64,000 nucleotides of DNA from Oscillatoria sp. HE19RPO (GTDB lineage Bacteria; Cyanobacteriota; Cyanobacteriia; Cyanobacteriales; Laspinemataceae), in assembly GCF_024220515.1 (NCBI RefSeq), contig NZ_JAMXOT010000036.1, positions 33,326 through 97,325 on the forward strand. The letters are read 5' to 3'. Positions 41,565 to 52,037 of the stretch are shown in pieces. The first letter of the stretch is position 1, and every line of letters begins with the position of its first letter. The notes below the pieces were generated by a model. The model searched no databases, was not told the origin of the DNA, and saw nothing but the letters and a program-made list of their open reading frames with translations. The translations under genes and the position numbers were made by a program.

Positions 41565-42635
41565 TCAAAGATAGTCTTTTAAAATTTCTCCTGTGGAGAT
41601 TCCGGTTTTAGACCAACTAAATTGACTGGCACGGGCTAGACCCAGTTCCCGGAGGCGCGATCGCGTGGTGGCACCCAGGGCCACCGTCAGCATGGCACTG
41701 GCAATTTCGCGAATATTGTAGGGATCGACTAAGATTCCCGCATCCCCAGTCACTTCCGGCAGAGAAGACCGATTGGAGGTAATCACCGGGGTCCCACAGG
41801 CCATTGCTTCTAAGGCAGGCAACCCAAATCCCTCCCACAAAGAAGGAAAAACCAGGGCGATCGCCTGATTCATTAACACGGGCAATTTTTCGTAGGGGAC
41901 ATATTCCAGAAATTTCACTCGGTCACCTAATCCCAACTCTTTGACCTGTTCTTGAAGGGCGGGACTATAGCGCGGGTCAGCAGAACCCGCTAACCACAAT
42001 TCATAGTCTGAACCCTGGGCTATATTCGCAAAGGCTGCGATTAATCGATGCAGATTTTTATAGGGGTCACAGCGACCCACATAGAGAAAATAATTACTAA
42101 CAGGTAAGTTTAAAAATTTAAAGTTATCCGCATCATATCCCAAGGGAATCGGGGTAATTTTATCTACGGATATTTTACAAAAATTACTAATATCCCGGGC
42201 AGTAGAAAGCGAATTACAAACAATATGAGTCGCTTGCTGCAACACCAGGGGAATATAATAGCGATGATAATAGGTTAAGGGAGAGCGCTTGTTGGGAAAG
42301 CGCAGGGGAATAAAATCATGAACCATCACCACAGACCGACAGACCGAAAACAAGGGGGCTTCCGGTACTGGGGAGAACAGCAGTTGCGATCGCAGAGTTT
42401 GATAAATTTTCGGCAGATGTTTCTGGGTCCACCACAACCGCTTCAGATGACCTTTCTTGCCATAATCTGGGGTTAAATCTTCTGGAACTAAATAACAATT
42501 ATAAGGCGCTAATTCCCGCCCAATTAATAAAGTCGGTTCCAGAGGGTTCAGATAAGGAACAATTTGGTTAGCATAAGTGGTAATCCCCGTAGGTTTGGGA
42601 ATCAAAAAAGACAGATTAATGGACAGGGAAGTCAA
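41565..42635 (-). CDS. GT4-family glycosyltransferase
   Basis: 356 residues with two Rossmann domains (GT-B fold). N-terminal PTGITTYANQ is the acceptor-side glycine loop. The C-terminal half has NYFLYVGRCDPYKN and the donor-binding SLWEGFGLPALEAMACGTP with the E-x7-E motif. It would transfer a nucleotide-activated sugar to an envelope or exopolysaccharide acceptor at the inner membrane face. Likely co-transcribed with the GT2 gene 63 bases upstream and the rml genes. The sugar used cannot be read from the sequence. Confidence 0.9.
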   Translation of the reverse strand: MTSLSINLSFLIPKPTGITTYANQIVPYLNPLEPTLLIGRELAPYNCYLVPEDLTPDYGKKGHLKRLWWTQKHLPKIYQTLRSQLLFSPVPEAPLFSVCRSVVMVHDFIPLRFPNKRSPLTYYHRYYIPLVLQQATHIVCNSLSTARDISNFCKISVDKITPIPLGYDADNFKFLNLPVSNYFLYVGRCDPYKNLHRLIAAFANIAQGSDYELWLAGSADPRYSPALQEQVKELGLGDRVKFLEYVPYEKLPVLMNQAIALVFPSLWEGFGLPALEAMACGTPVITSNRSSLPEVTGDAGILVDPYNIREIASAMLTVALGATTRSRLRELGLARASQFSWSKTGISTGEILKDYL

Positions 42636-42698
42636 GAGCGTGCACCTCGGATTTTTTGCGTGACGTCCAACTACAGGTCAAGAGCGAACACGATTGTT

Positions 42699-43613
42699 TT
42701 ATCCAAAGTAAACATCCGAACCTCTCATTTTCAGGTGAGAGAGGAGGGCTTGGACTAGAGGCGATCGCTGATAATATTGAGCCAATCCCGCAAACTTTCC
42801 TCGGGCAATCTCCGGCTTAACAAAACTCAGAATTAGGGCATGAGCCATTAACCGCAACAATCGACCCATTAAAACTCGTTTTGGACTGTATTTCTCCATT
42901 GTTCTTAAATAACTGTAGGTGCTGTGTTTGAATTTATCTTTAACCTGGGTATCTGTAATCGAAGATGGAGCATGAATCAGGCTGATTTTGGGCGTCACCC
43001 CAATAATATGTCCTTGAGCGGCATAGCGTCGGCAAAAGTCAAAATCTTCATAATAGAGAAAGTAATCGGGGTCAAAGGTCGGACATTCGGAAAACTGTCC
43101 TAAATTAATTAATAAACTGCAACCCGTTACCCAGTCACAAGGGACATAATCGGCATCCGCCTCCAGACTCAACAGATTTTTTTCCAGAATCGCACCCTGA
43201 CTCGGAATAAATACCCCACCGGCAAACCAAAGAGTCCCGGTGGGTTCATAAACAATTGTACCTAAAATAGACACTTCGGGATTAGCGGCAAATAAATTCG
43301 CGACTTTTTCCCATCCTGGCGATCCCACCAGAGTATCCGGATTGATTAACCAGACAATCCCTTGGGAGTCTTGCTGATACACCCAATCCAGTCCCAGATT
43401 GCACCCCGCCCCAAATCCGACATTCTCCCCAGACTCCAAAATCACCGTAGACTCGCGTTCCACCTGGTAAATTGAGCCGTCCCCCGGTGAATTATTAACA
43501 ATAATGACCTGATATTCCAGGGTAGAACTGTCCTCAATGGATTGAATTAATTGCTCAACTAACTCGGTAGAATAATAATTAACGGTTACAAAATAAAGCA
43601 CCTGGTTTGACAT
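42699..43613 (-). CDS. GT2-family glycosyltransferase, rhamnosyltransferase-like
   Basis: 304 residues, GT-A fold. VTVNYYSTELVEQLIQSI opens the nucleotide-binding domain, INPDTLVG carries the DxD-equivalent, and FLYYEDFDFCRRYAAQGH is the catalytic ED motif typical of dTDP-rhamnosyl transferases. The nearby rmlA, rmlD and rmlC genes make dTDP-L-rhamnose a likely donor (inference). A hydrophobic helix near the C-terminus may attach it to the membrane. Confidence 0.88.
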   Translation of the reverse strand: MSNQVLYFVTVNYYSTELVEQLIQSIEDSSTLEYQVIIVNNSPGDGSIYQVERESTVILESGENVGFGAGCNLGLDWVYQQDSQGIVWLINPDTLVGSPGWEKVANLFAANPEVSILGTIVYEPTGTLWFAGGVFIPSQGAILEKNLLSLEADADYVPCDWVTGCSLLINLGQFSECPTFDPDYFLYYEDFDFCRRYAAQGHIIGVTPKISLIHAPSSITDTQVKDKFKHSTYSYLRTMEKYSPKRVLMGRLLRLMAHALILSFVKPEIARGKFAGLAQYYQRSPLVQALLSHLKMRGSDVYFG

Positions 43614-43639
43614 TCCATCGAGTGATTGACCAACTTAAC

Positions 43640-43800
43640 GGGGATGAAGGATAACCTCTCCCAATTTTGGTTTATATTGGTTCCCTCATCCCCCAACCCC
43701 TTCTCCCATTTTGGGAGAAGGGGAGCCAGATTCAAAGTCCCTCTCCCCCCCCCTTTCAAAGGGGGGTAGGGGGGATGGAGAGGGATTTAGGGTGAGGGCT
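43640..43800. repeat. G/C-tract palindromes in rmlA-GT2 spacer
   Basis: CCCCTTCTCCCATTTTGGGA continuing GAAGGGG is a palindrome near 43696-43722; CCCCCCCTTTCAAAGGGGGG follows near 43747-43767. These are related in style to the other short palindromes in the window. No gene in the spacer. Confidence 0.6.
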
Positions 43801-43830
43801 ATTTTCATGGGGATGCAGTTATCCACCCCA

Positions 43831-44904
43831 TCACGGTAATTCTATTTGAGAATCATCGCCAATCATAAACCGGAGTGCTTTGGGTCGTCGGGGGGCGACG
43901 GTCAATTGTGCTCGCCTGCCAATCACACTATCCACCAATCGTTGATGAATGCCAATGATTTGAGCACTGTGCAACACCACGCTATGTTCTAAATCTGCTT
44001 CAATTAACTTCACCCGATCGGCGATACTGCTATAAGGACCAATAAAGCAGTTTTCCAGATAACAATTTTCGCCAATAATTACCGGACCGCGAATGGAACT
44101 GTTAATCACTTTCGTCCCTGCCCCAATTTGAACCCGCCCAATAATCTGACTTTTATCATCCACTTCGGCATGATTTTGGGCCTCTAATTGCGTATCCAGG
44201 ATGATCCGATTCGCTTCGAGGAGGTCATCTTTTTTCCCGGTATCCAACCACCACCCCTCTAGGGTGCAGGATTCCACCGAGGTTTCCCAGTCGATCAGGC
44301 GTTGAATGGCATCGGTAATTTCCAACTCTCCTCGGGCGGAGGGTTGGATATTGGCGATCGCCTCGTGAATCTGGGGAGAAAAAAAGTAAATTCCGACTAA
44401 AGCTAAATTAGACGGCGGGTCTTTAGGTTTCTCAACTAATGCTAAAACTTTCCCCTTCTCATCCACTTTTGCCACCCCAAAGGCGCTGGGATTCGCGACG
44501 GGACGCAGGAGAATTAAAGCATCCAATTGTTCAGCTTTAAACTTATCCAAAAACGGATTCAGCGGCCTTTGAATCAAGTTATCTCCGAGATACATAATAA
44601 ACGGAGCATCCCCTAAAAATGGCCGAGCAATTTTCACCGCATGAGCTAAACCTGCGGGTTGTTCTTGTAAAATATAGGTGATTTTGGCACCGAAGCGATC
44701 GCCATTCCCGGTCAGGGATTTCACCTCTTCCCCGGTTTCCGGACTAATAATAATGCCAATCTCCGTAATTCCGGCAGCCACAATGCCTTCAATGCCATAC
44801 CAGAGAATCGGCTTATTGGCCACCGGCACTAACTGTTTAGCACCGGAATAGGTCAGAGGTCGGAGTCGAGTGCCTTTTCCACCGGACAGAATCAGTGCTT
44901 TCAT
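43831..44904 (-). CDS. rmlA: Glucose-1-phosphate thymidylyltransferase, long form
   Basis: 357 residues. Makes dTDP-glucose from dTTP and glucose-1-phosphate. The nucleotidyltransferase domain has GGKGTRLRPLTYSGAKQLVP at residues 8-27, YLGDNLIQ with a catalytic Asp, and EKPKDPPSN. The C-terminal third is a left-handed beta-helix of hexapeptide repeats (IGAGTKVINSSIRGPVIIGE), which makes this the long RmlA type. The ATG lies 8 bases after the rmlD stop. Confidence 0.93.
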   Translation of the reverse strand: MKALILSGGKGTRLRPLTYSGAKQLVPVANKPILWYGIEGIVAAGITEIGIIISPETGEEVKSLTGNGDRFGAKITYILQEQPAGLAHAVKIARPFLGDAPFIMYLGDNLIQRPLNPFLDKFKAEQLDALILLRPVANPSAFGVAKVDEKGKVLALVEKPKDPPSNLALVGIYFFSPQIHEAIANIQPSARGELEITDAIQRLIDWETSVESCTLEGWWLDTGKKDDLLEANRIILDTQLEAQNHAEVDDKSQIIGRVQIGAGTKVINSSIRGPVIIGENCYLENCFIGPYSSIADRVKLIEADLEHSVVLHSAQIIGIHQRLVDSVIGRRAQLTVAPRRPKALRFMIGDDSQIELP

Positions 44905-44912
44905 ATCAATAA

Positions 44913-45782
44913 TTAACTGCTAAAATTCCGGAGCATTTGTCTGAGTCCCTGTCGCCAGTGGGGGGGATAAGTTCCCAAAGTTGCGGCGATTTTAGCCAGG
45001 GAGAGGACCGAATAGGCGGGACGACGGGCGGGAGTAGGATACTCTTCGGTAGAAATGGGTTTAACCCGCTTGATTTGCAGGGGAAAATTTAGGGCCTGGG
45101 CTTCTTCAAAGATGGCGACTGCAAAATCATACCAACTGGCAACCCCGCTATTGGTGTAATGGTAAGTCCCCGAGGGAATCGACAACTGAATCATCGAGGC
45201 GATCGCCGCCGCTAAATCCCCCGTCCAAGTGGGACTGCCAATTTGATCCGTCACCACCCCTAATTCCTCCCGTTGGGACCCCAAGCGCAGCATCGTTTTC
45301 ACAAAATTACCCGAACCCCCGGTCCCGTAAACCCAAGCGGTTCTGAGGATAATCGCATCTCCCCCCACCTGGCGAATCGCTTCCTCGCCAGCAAGTTTTG
45401 ATGCGCCATATTGTCCTAATGCATGGGTGGGGTCGGTTTCGCGATAGGGATGAGACTGAGTGCCATCAAAGACATAATCTGTGGAAACATGAATCAACCG
45501 CGCCCCTAATTGATGGCACTCAGCCGCCAAAATTCCCACTCCAGTGCCATTAATCGCCAGTGCCAGGTCCGGTTCCGTTTCCGCTTTGTCCACCGCCGTA
45601 TAGGCCGCACAATTGACAACCACTTGAGGTTTGACCGTTGCCATGATGTGACGGATTGAGTCCGGGTTAGCTAAATCCAGGGTTTGGTGATCGCACCCCG
45701 TCACCTCACCCACCGCTTGCAGAATCGGAGACAATTCCTGTCCCAATTGACCCATAATCCCGGTTAGTAAAATTTGGGTCAT
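44913..45782 (-). CDS. rmlD: dTDP-4-dehydrorhamnose reductase
   Basis: 289 residues from ATG 45782, giving the family start MTQILLTGIMGQLGQEL with a GxxGxxG NAD(P)H site. YGASKLAGEEA carries the catalytic Tyr/Lys and STDYVFDG is intact. Reduces the last intermediate to dTDP-L-rhamnose. Its start overlaps the rmlC stop by 4 bases (ATGA). The frame is open upstream inside rmlC but this is an artefact of overlap. Confidence 0.94.
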   Translation of the reverse strand: MTQILLTGIMGQLGQELSPILQAVGEVTGCDHQTLDLANPDSIRHIMATVKPQVVVNCAAYTAVDKAETEPDLALAINGTGVGILAAECHQLGARLIHVSTDYVFDGTQSHPYRETDPTHALGQYGASKLAGEEAIRQVGGDAIILRTAWVYGTGGSGNFVKTMLRLGSQREELGVVTDQIGSPTWTGDLAAAIASMIQLSIPSGTYHYTNSGVASWYDFAVAIFEEAQALNFPLQIKRVKPISTEEYPTPARRPAYSVLSLAKIAATLGTYPPHWRQGLRQMLRNFSS

Positions 45783-46327
45783 GCAAACACTTCCGCATCT
45801 TTCAAAAGCAGGCCGGCTTGGTCTTTTTCCGATAAAATCGGAGTGGCCCCATTCAAAGGCCAATCGATGCCCAAATCTGGATCATTCCACAGAATACAGC
45901 GTTCATGGTGTGGGGCGTAATATTCCGTGGTTTTGTACAGCACTTCCGCCATTTCTGACACCACCAAAAACCCATGAGCAAATCCGGGCGGAATCCAGAA
46001 CTGGCGGTGGTTTTCGGCACTGAGGAGACAACCGGCCCACTGTCCGAAGGTGGGAGAGTCTTTGCGAATGTCCACCGCCACATCAAACACGACACCGACG
46101 ACAACGCGGAGTAATTTTCCTTGGGGCTGTTGAATCTGGTAATGTAGACCGCGCAGGACATTTTGGCGCGATCGCGAGTGGTTATCTTGGACAAACTCGG
46201 CGGTGATGCCGGTTTTTTCCGCAAAGGTGCGTTGGTTATAACTTTCCAAGAAAAAACCGCGATCGTCGCCGAAAACTTTCGGTTCGATAATCACGACATC
46301 AGGAATATCAGTGGGAATTATGTTCAT
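45779..46327 (-). CDS. rmlC: dTDP-4-dehydrorhamnose 3,5-epimerase
   Basis: 182 residues, cupin fold. VIIEPKVFGDDRGFFLESYN is the conserved N-terminus, RGLHYQ carries the catalytic His, and WIPPGFAHGFLV and YKTTEYYAP are family motifs. Converts dTDP-4-keto-6-deoxyglucose to the L-lyxo form. First gene of the minus-strand rmlC-rmlD-rmlA series. rmlB, the 4,6-dehydratase, is not in the window and must be elsewhere. Confidence 0.95.
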   Translation of the reverse strand: MNIIPTDIPDVVIIEPKVFGDDRGFFLESYNQRTFAEKTGITAEFVQDNHSRSRQNVLRGLHYQIQQPQGKLLRVVVGVVFDVAVDIRKDSPTFGQWAGCLLSAENHRQFWIPPGFAHGFLVVSEMAEVLYKTTEYYAPHHERCILWNDPDLGIDWPLNGATPILSEKDQAGLLLKDAEVFA

Positions 46328-46833
46328 TAAACAGCTTCAGGGATAGCAACCGGGAGTTTTTGGGTTTAAACTCAGCTCGCTCATCAATTTATCAGAATTG
46401 CTCACCGTTAAACCGAGAGGTTTAAAATTTATAACTCATTTTCCAGTCCGTTAAACTCAAGGGTACAGTGGCTTAAGAACACCTATCCAAAGACTGTGAC
46501 CACCCCAACGGGTGCAAGGACACAGAGGGACCTGGATGGAGGGTGCTATCAAAGTTAAGGTTCAGGGTAGCCACTCGCATTCTTGATCCCCAGAACTCAA
46601 GAATTCAGATCGTGTACGTTCCTTAGGGTATTCCAACAAATAAATCATCCAAATCCGAGAGTTAATGACTATAGAATACTCTTGTAGCCCGCGCAGGCGG
46701 GCTTCGTCCGTGTAGCCCCAGGCTTTCCTAGCGGAACGCTTCGCGAACAGCCTGCGGGTTTTTTGCATATTTTATTTTTTGGAGTTCCCTTATAGCGCGG
46801 TAGTTTCCTTAAACGCCTTGGCGTTTATCCTCT
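46328..46833. other. Divergent promoter region with repeat
   Basis: Separates rmlC (minus) from the HK-cyclase gene (plus). The part 46328-46624 shows no gene. The part 46625-46793 is a family C repeat. Only 40 bases remain between that repeat and the cyclase ATG, including a palindromic AAACGCCTTGGCGTTT (46811-46826) directly before the start, which could be a binding site or attenuator. Confidence 0.5.
46625..46793. repeat. MITE-like repeat, family C (copy 3, inverted)
   Basis: Reverse complement of the 5250-5416 element: starts GGGTATTCCAACAAATAAAT and ends TTTTTTGGAGTTCCCTTA. Contains AGCCCGCGCAGGCGGGCT and the GCGGAACGCTTCGCGAACAG block. Confidence 0.8.
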
Positions 46834-49800
46834 ATGGTGATCCAATTGTTTGATAAATATTTCCCAAACACCGTTTTAACCCGATCTGTAAATTGGGCGA
46901 TGAAAGGGCGTCTGCTTCCCTATCTGGCAGCATCCGTCACCGTGGCATTGCTGTTAGCTGGAGTAGGAGTCCTTAATTATTCTGAACAACAGCGTTGGAA
47001 ACAGCAGCATCGCGCCAATGTCCTGAATGAAGTCAGCGCCATCCGTGCCCGATTAGAACAGGGGTTAAACCAGCGGCTGTTTTTGGAACGGGGGTTAGTC
47101 GCTTATATTAGCGCCCTCAATTCCAACATTGATCCAGAGCAGTTTGATAACCTAGCGCGGGTGATTGTCGCCAAGCAACAGGGGATTCGCAGTATTGCCC
47201 TGTATGAAAATACCGTTGTCAGTCATATGTATCCCCTGGCGGGGAATGAGGCGGCGATCGGGTTTGATCCGATGAGTATTCCCTCGGAACGGGAGGCAAT
47301 TTTGCGGGCGATTCATACCCGCAGCACGGTTTTGGCTGGACCTGTGGACCTGTTTCCGCAAGGGATGGCGTTTATTAGTCGCACCCCAATATTTTTGACC
47401 CCTCCCGGTGCAGAGCCAGGAAGTGGGTCTTACTGGGGGATGGTGGGGATTATTATCGATCGCGATATTCTGTTTACTGAGGCTGGATTGCTGGGTAAGG
47501 ATTCCCAACTGAAATATGCCATCCGAGGGAATGATGGATTGGGGGCTGCCGGAGGGGTATTTTTTGGGGACCCTCAAATTTTTAAGCAAAGTCCGGTGTT
47601 GTTATCGGTGATTCTGCCCAATGGATCCTGGCAATTAGCGGCAATCCCAGCAGAAGGATGGCCGCTAACTGCCCCCTTTTCCCGCTGGTTATGGTTCGGG
47701 GGTTCCATATTAGCCCTATTAGCTGGGGGTTTAGTGTTTATTTTAGTCAGTGCACCGGCAAGACTCCAGGATGCCGTCAATCGCGCCACCACTGCCCTCA
47801 GAAATAGTGAAGATGCCCTCAAACAAGCGAATTTGGACTTAAAACACCTCGATCGCCTCAAAGATGAGTTTCTCGCCAATACCTCTCACGAATTACGAAC
47901 GCCGCTTAATGGCATTATTGGTCTAGCGGAGTCGCTAATTGATGGGGCCGCAGGCGCGGTGACCTCCCTCCAACAGAAAAATTTAGGGATGATTGTCTAC
48001 TGTGGATATCGCCTCGTCCATCTGGTGAATGACCTGCTTGATTTTTCTAAGTTAAAACATAAAACCATTGAACTGCAACTTAAGCCGATTGGCATGAGAG
48101 AAATTGCAGAAGTTACCCTCTCTATCTGTCAGCCTTTAATTGGGGCTAAGAATTTACAATTAATCAACAGAATTCCGGCGGAGGTTCCGTTAGTGTTAGC
48201 CGATGAAAATCGGGTCCAGCAAATTTTACAAAATTTAATTGCCAATGGGATTAAATTTACCTCCGAAGGTGTCATCGAAGTATCGGCGCAGTTGCGCGAA
48301 TCCGTCGCGGATACTCCGGATAATTCTAACTATTTAGCAATTACGGTTTTGGATACGGGAATTGGGATTGCCGAGGACAAGGTAGAGCGAATTTTTGAGT
48401 CGTTTGAACAAGCGGATGGTTCTACGGCGCGGGAATACGGGGGCACGGGATTGGGGTTATCGATTACGAAGCAGCTTGTGGAGTTACATGGAGGGGAAAT
48501 CACGGTTGAATCCACGGTGGGAGTGGGGTCTCGATTTACCTTTACCTTGCCGATCGCCTCCGTTGAGGAAACCGATGGGGAACCGTTGCGTTCCCCAGGG
48601 ATTACCACGCAAATTATCAAGGAAGAATTCACTCCGAGTTTTGATTCCTCCGGTAAAGCGCCCATATCCCCCGAGGAGTCAATCGGAACCTTAACGCTCT
48701 TAAATGAGGATGAAAATTCGGAACAATTTAAGATTTTAATTGTGGATGATGAGCCGGTCAATTTGCAAGTGTTGGTGAATCATCTTTCGGTACAAAATTA
48801 TGCAATTACTCAAGCCTCTAATGGGATGGATGCCTTAGAGGTGATTGAGCGCGGGTTTAAGCCGGATTTGATATTATTGGATGTGATGATGCCCAAAATG
48901 ACAGGGTTAGAAGTCTGTCAAAAATTGCGGGATGTGTTTCCGGCGACGGAAGTGCCGATTTTGATGTTAACGGCTAAAACTCAAATTGATGTCTTGGTGG
49001 AAGGGTTTGGGTCTGGGGCGAATGATTATTTGACAAAACCGATTTCCAAAAATGAATTATTGGCGCGGATTAAAACCCATTTAAGACTTTCGCATATTAA
49101 CTTAGCTTACAGTCGGTTTGTTCCCCGAGAATTTTTATACCTGCTGAATAAAGAAAGCATTATTGATGTCAAACTGAGCGATAGTGTGAATCAGTCGATG
49201 TCAATTTTATTTTCAGATATTCGAGATTTTACAACCTTAAGTGAACGGTTGACGCCGGAAGAGACATTTAAGTTTATTAATGAGTATTTGTCCCGGATGG
49301 AACCGGCGATCGCAGCGAATCATGGGTTTATTGATAAATATATTGGCGATGCGATTATGGCTTTATTTAATGGAGAAGCCGATGATGCGGTGCAAGCGGG
49401 AATTGCCATGATCCGCAGCCTCGGGGAATATAATCGCGATCGCCTCGCCTTGGGAGAACTGCCGATAAAAATTGGCATTGGCATCAATACCGGGGATTTG
49501 ATGTTAGGAACTGTTGGGGGAAAAACGCGCATGGATGGGACGGCGATCGGAGATGCGGTCAACTTAGCCTCCCGGATTGAAGGACTTACTAAACAATATG
49601 ATGTGTCCTTGTTAATTTCGGAGGGCACTTTTTCCCGGTTAAAAAATCCGGCTCAGTATGGAATTCGCAAAATCGAGACGGTGAAAGTCAAAGGAAAATC
49701 AGAATTAGTCACCGTCTATGAAGTGTTCGATGCCGATCCACCGGATCTGAAAGTGTCCAAGCTAGAGACAAAACAGGACTTTGAAACTGCCTTATTTTAC

Positions 49801-49917
49801 TACAACCAAAACTCCCCGGAGGAAGCCCAGGAACTCTTTGAACGGTGTTTGTGTAAAAATCCCGAGGATAAAGTCGCCCAGGTTTATCGCGATCGCACCC
49901 AAGAACAGTTATCCTAA
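46834..49917 (+). CDS. CHASE-type sensor: histidine kinase-response regulator-adenylate cyclase
   Basis: 1027 residues. TM helix 1 is at about 29-48 and TM helix 2 at about 286-308; between them lies an extracytoplasmic CHASE-like sensor. HisKA has H352 in [10 protein letters not shown]. The HATPase domain has [16 protein letters not shown] and GTGLGL. A receiver domain (about 630-750) has [10 protein letters not shown] and phosphorylation site D683 in LLDVMMP. The class III cyclase domain (about 785-960) has metal ligands D795 in FSDIRDFT and the Asp in [11 protein letters not shown] short TPR-like tail ends the protein. A signal sensed outside would thus control cAMP through an internal phosphorelay. 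Such single-chain relays are common in cyanobacteria. The gene stands alone, opposite the type I secretion operon whose ABC subunit has a cNMP-binding domain. Confidence 0.92.
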   Translation: MVIQLFDKYFPNTVLTRSVNWAMKGRLLPYLAASVTVALLLAGVGVLNYSEQQRWKQQHRANVLNEVSAIRARLEQGLNQRLFLERGLVAYISALNSNIDPEQFDNLARVIVAKQQGIRSIALYENTVVSHMYPLAGNEAAIGFDPMSIPSEREAILRAIHTRSTVLAGPVDLFPQGMAFISRTPIFLTPPGAEPGSGSYWGMVGIIIDRDILFTEAGLLGKDSQLKYAIRGNDGLGAAGGVFFGDPQIFKQSPVLLSVILPNGSWQLAAIPAEGWPLTAPFSRWLWFGGSILALLAGGLVFILVSAPARLQDAVNRATTALRNSEDALKQANLDLKHLDRLKDEFLANTSHELRTPLNGIIGLAESLIDGAAGAVTSLQQKNLGMIVYCGYRLVHLVNDLLDFSKLKHKTIELQLKPIGMREIAEVTLSICQPLIGAKNLQLINRIPAEVPLVLADENRVQQILQNLIANGIKFTSEGVIEVSAQLRESVADTPDNSNYLAITVLDTGIGIAEDKVERIFESFEQADGSTAREYGGTGLGLSITKQLVELHGGEITVESTVGVGSRFTFTLPIASVEETDGEPLRSPGITTQIIKEEFTPSFDSSGKAPISPEESIGTLTLLNEDENSEQFKILIVDDEPVNLQVLVNHLSVQNYAITQASNGMDALEVIERGFKPDLILLDVMMPKMTGLEVCQKLRDVFPATEVPILMLTAKTQIDVLVEGFGSGANDYLTKPISKNELLARIKTHLRLSHINLAYSRFVPREFLYLLNKESIIDVKLSDSVNQSMSILFSDIRDFTTLSERLTPEETFKFINEYLSRMEPAIAANHGFIDKYIGDAIMALFNGEADDAVQAGIAMIRSLGEYNRDRLALGELPIKIGIGINTGDLMLGTVGGKTRMDGTAIGDAVNLASRIEGLTKQYDVSLLISEGTFSRLKNPAQYGIRKIETVKVKGKSELVTVYEVFDADPPDLKVSKLETKQDFETALFYYNQNSPEEAQELFERCLCKNPEDKVAQVYRDRTQEQLS

Positions 49918-49932
49918 CCTCAGCAAAAATAG

Positions 49933-49973
49933 AAGTGTCAAGTCTCAACCTTATTCCTTGCGACTTGACACTT
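49933..49973. terminator. Hairpin between convergent genes
   Basis: AAGTGTCAAGTC (49933-49944) pairs perfectly with GACTTGACACTT (49962-49973), 12 bp, loop 17. It lies 15 bases after the cyclase stop and 13 before the hlyD stop, well placed as a bidirectional terminator. Confidence 0.65.
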
Positions 49974-49986
49974 TATTCCGCAAAGA

Positions 49987-52011
49987 TTATTTAACCGTCT
50001 CAATGCTGCGGGTCTGATTCGTCATCCGGCTCAAGAAAATCTGGAGGACACTGCGGCGGCCAATTTTAATATTACCCTGCACGGCCATCCCGGACTGAAG
50101 CTCAACTTGCAGTCCATTATTCAACAAGAACTTTTCACTATCTAAAACAATGGTTGCGGGGAAGGCATAAAAGCGTCGGGTTTCATCGGGAGGCAACACA
50201 TCAGAACCAATCGAGGTTAACACACCTCGAACCGTACCATATTCCGTGGCCGGAAAAGCTTCGATACTAATCTCAACTGGGACTCCCTCTTTTCCGTCCG
50301 CTCGACTCTTCCGCAGAGCATCTAACACCATTGCAATATCTTGGTTTTGGATGTAAACCGAGGCTTCGAGTTCGTTATTCGGAACAATTTTTAAGATCGG
50401 TTCCGGGGATTGGGCCAGGGTGACATATCCGGGAGAATTGGGTTTCAAATCAAACACATACCCATCCACTGGAGCCTTGAGTTCTTGATACTGGAGTTCC
50501 AAATTGGCCTTGGCTAACTGGCCGTCAATTTGGGAAATCCGCTTGTCATTTTCCAGCTTTAAGCGGCTGAGTTGTCCATTAATATCAGAAATCCGTTTTT
50601 GATTATCGGCAATGCGGGTTAACACATCGCGCTGAGAAATAGCGCGGGTATTTTGGACCTCTTGACGCGATCGCGCCATCGCCACATTCAGCCGTTCTCG
50701 TTCACTCAAGAGGCGATCGACTTCTCCCGAACGAGAAAGCACTTCATTTTGCAGGCGCAAAATTTCCCCTTCCCTTGCCGCAATCTCATTTTCAGCCCGT
50801 AAAATTTCTGATTCCCGAGCCGAAATTTCACTCCGAAAACGCAACAGTTCCTCTTCCCGTCGGGCAATCTCATCTTCACTTCGCAGCACCTCGGCTTCCC
50901 GAGAGGAAATTTCATTTTGCTGGGTCAGAATTTGAGCTTCCTGGGCGGCAAGTTGTTGCTGGCGACTCAACAATTCCGCTTCCCGATTAGATACTTCCGC
51001 TTGAGAGCGCAAAATTTCTTGTTCCTGGCGCTCTTCTTGCAGTTCAGACAATGCCCCTTCTGCCACCACAGGTTGAATCCGGCCCATAATACTTTGATTG
51101 ACCGCCAGACCCTGTTTTGCCGTTTCCAGTTGCGCCCGAGCAGTCGGTATTTGGCGACGGGCAGTTTCAAGTTGCTCCAGGGCCCTGGGTAATTGGCGAC
51201 GGGCATTTTCTAACCGTTCCCGAGCTTTCGGGAGGTCTTGTTTGGCATTTTCTAGGCGTTGTTGCGATGCCACATATTGTCTTCTCGCGTTCTCCAATTG
51301 GTCGATCACGTTGGGCAATTGCCGCTGGGCGCTTTCTAATTGTCTGCGGGCGGTTTCTAATTGTCCTTGGGAGATGGCAATTTGACCTTGAGCGGTGGGA
51401 ATTTGGTTGTTCACCTGGTTGAGTTGTTTTTCCAACTCATCTACCCGTAATGACACCGCTTGTTCCCGAGATTGAGATTCGTTTCGAGACGCGATTAACA
51501 ATTGCTGTTGATTGAGGTCGAAGTCGCCTCCATTGCTGGCGACAGCGGCCCCATTGAGTTGTGCCTGTAAAAATTGGGTTTCCGAAATTAAATTCGCTCG
51601 AAGTTTGGTCAGATTTTCCAGTTCTGAACCCGCTTCTCCTACGGTATTCCCACTGAGTGCTGCTGTAAAAAACTGGTTTTCTCGCATCAGGGCGTCTCGT
51701 TGTTGCTTGAGAGACTCCACATCCGCTTCAGGACTGGTGGGGTCCAAGGTCACCAAGAGTTGACCTTTTTTCACCAACTGGCCACCTTGAACGTGAATTT
51801 CCCGCACCACACCACTGGTTGGGGGCTTCACTTCAACTACTGCACCTTGGGGTTCTAATTTACCCATGGTGGCAACGGATTGATCGATTTGCGCCCAGGC
51901 CGCCCAACCGACGCCCGAAGCGGTCATCCCCATAATTAACCAGATGAAAACACTAGACCATATCGGGGGGCGTTCTAAAATAACAGGTTGGTCGAAAACT
52001 GCTGATTTCAT
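49987..52011 (-). CDS. HlyD-family membrane fusion protein with expanded coiled coil
   Basis: 674 residues, longer than the usual 450-550. A TM helix lies at about 20-40. A split biotinyl-lipoyl domain flanks the hairpin (VEVKPPTSGVVREIHVQGGQ on one side, ELKAPVDGYVFDLKPNSPGY on the other). The coiled coil (about 80-480) is built from two visibly repeated blocks. The first has LENARRQLP-type units of about 14 residues repeated some eight times. The second has EISAREAEILRxE-type units, also about 14 residues, repeated about seven times. A beta-barrel domain with SVYIQNQDIAMV ends the protein. It would link the inner-membrane ABC pump to an outer-membrane TolC-like channel. Encoded 124 bases downstream of the ABC gene. 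Confidence 0.9.
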   Translation of the reverse strand: MKSAVFDQPVILERPPIWSSVFIWLIMGMTASGVGWAAWAQIDQSVATMGKLEPQGAVVEVKPPTSGVVREIHVQGGQLVKKGQLLVTLDPTSPEADVESLKQQRDALMRENQFFTAALSGNTVGEAGSELENLTKLRANLISETQFLQAQLNGAAVASNGGDFDLNQQQLLIASRNESQSREQAVSLRVDELEKQLNQVNNQIPTAQGQIAISQGQLETARRQLESAQRQLPNVIDQLENARRQYVASQQRLENAKQDLPKARERLENARRQLPRALEQLETARRQIPTARAQLETAKQGLAVNQSIMGRIQPVVAEGALSELQEERQEQEILRSQAEVSNREAELLSRQQQLAAQEAQILTQQNEISSREAEVLRSEDEIARREEELLRFRSEISARESEILRAENEIAAREGEILRLQNEVLSRSGEVDRLLSERERLNVAMARSRQEVQNTRAISQRDVLTRIADNQKRISDINGQLSRLKLENDKRISQIDGQLAKANLELQYQELKAPVDGYVFDLKPNSPGYVTLAQSPEPILKIVPNNELEASVYIQNQDIAMVLDALRKSRADGKEGVPVEISIEAFPATEYGTVRGVLTSIGSDVLPPDETRRFYAFPATIVLDSEKFLLNNGLQVELQSGMAVQGNIKIGRRSVLQIFLSRMTNQTRSIETVK

Positions 52012-52037
52012 GGGTTTTAGTAGCTAGGTTTTAGAAG

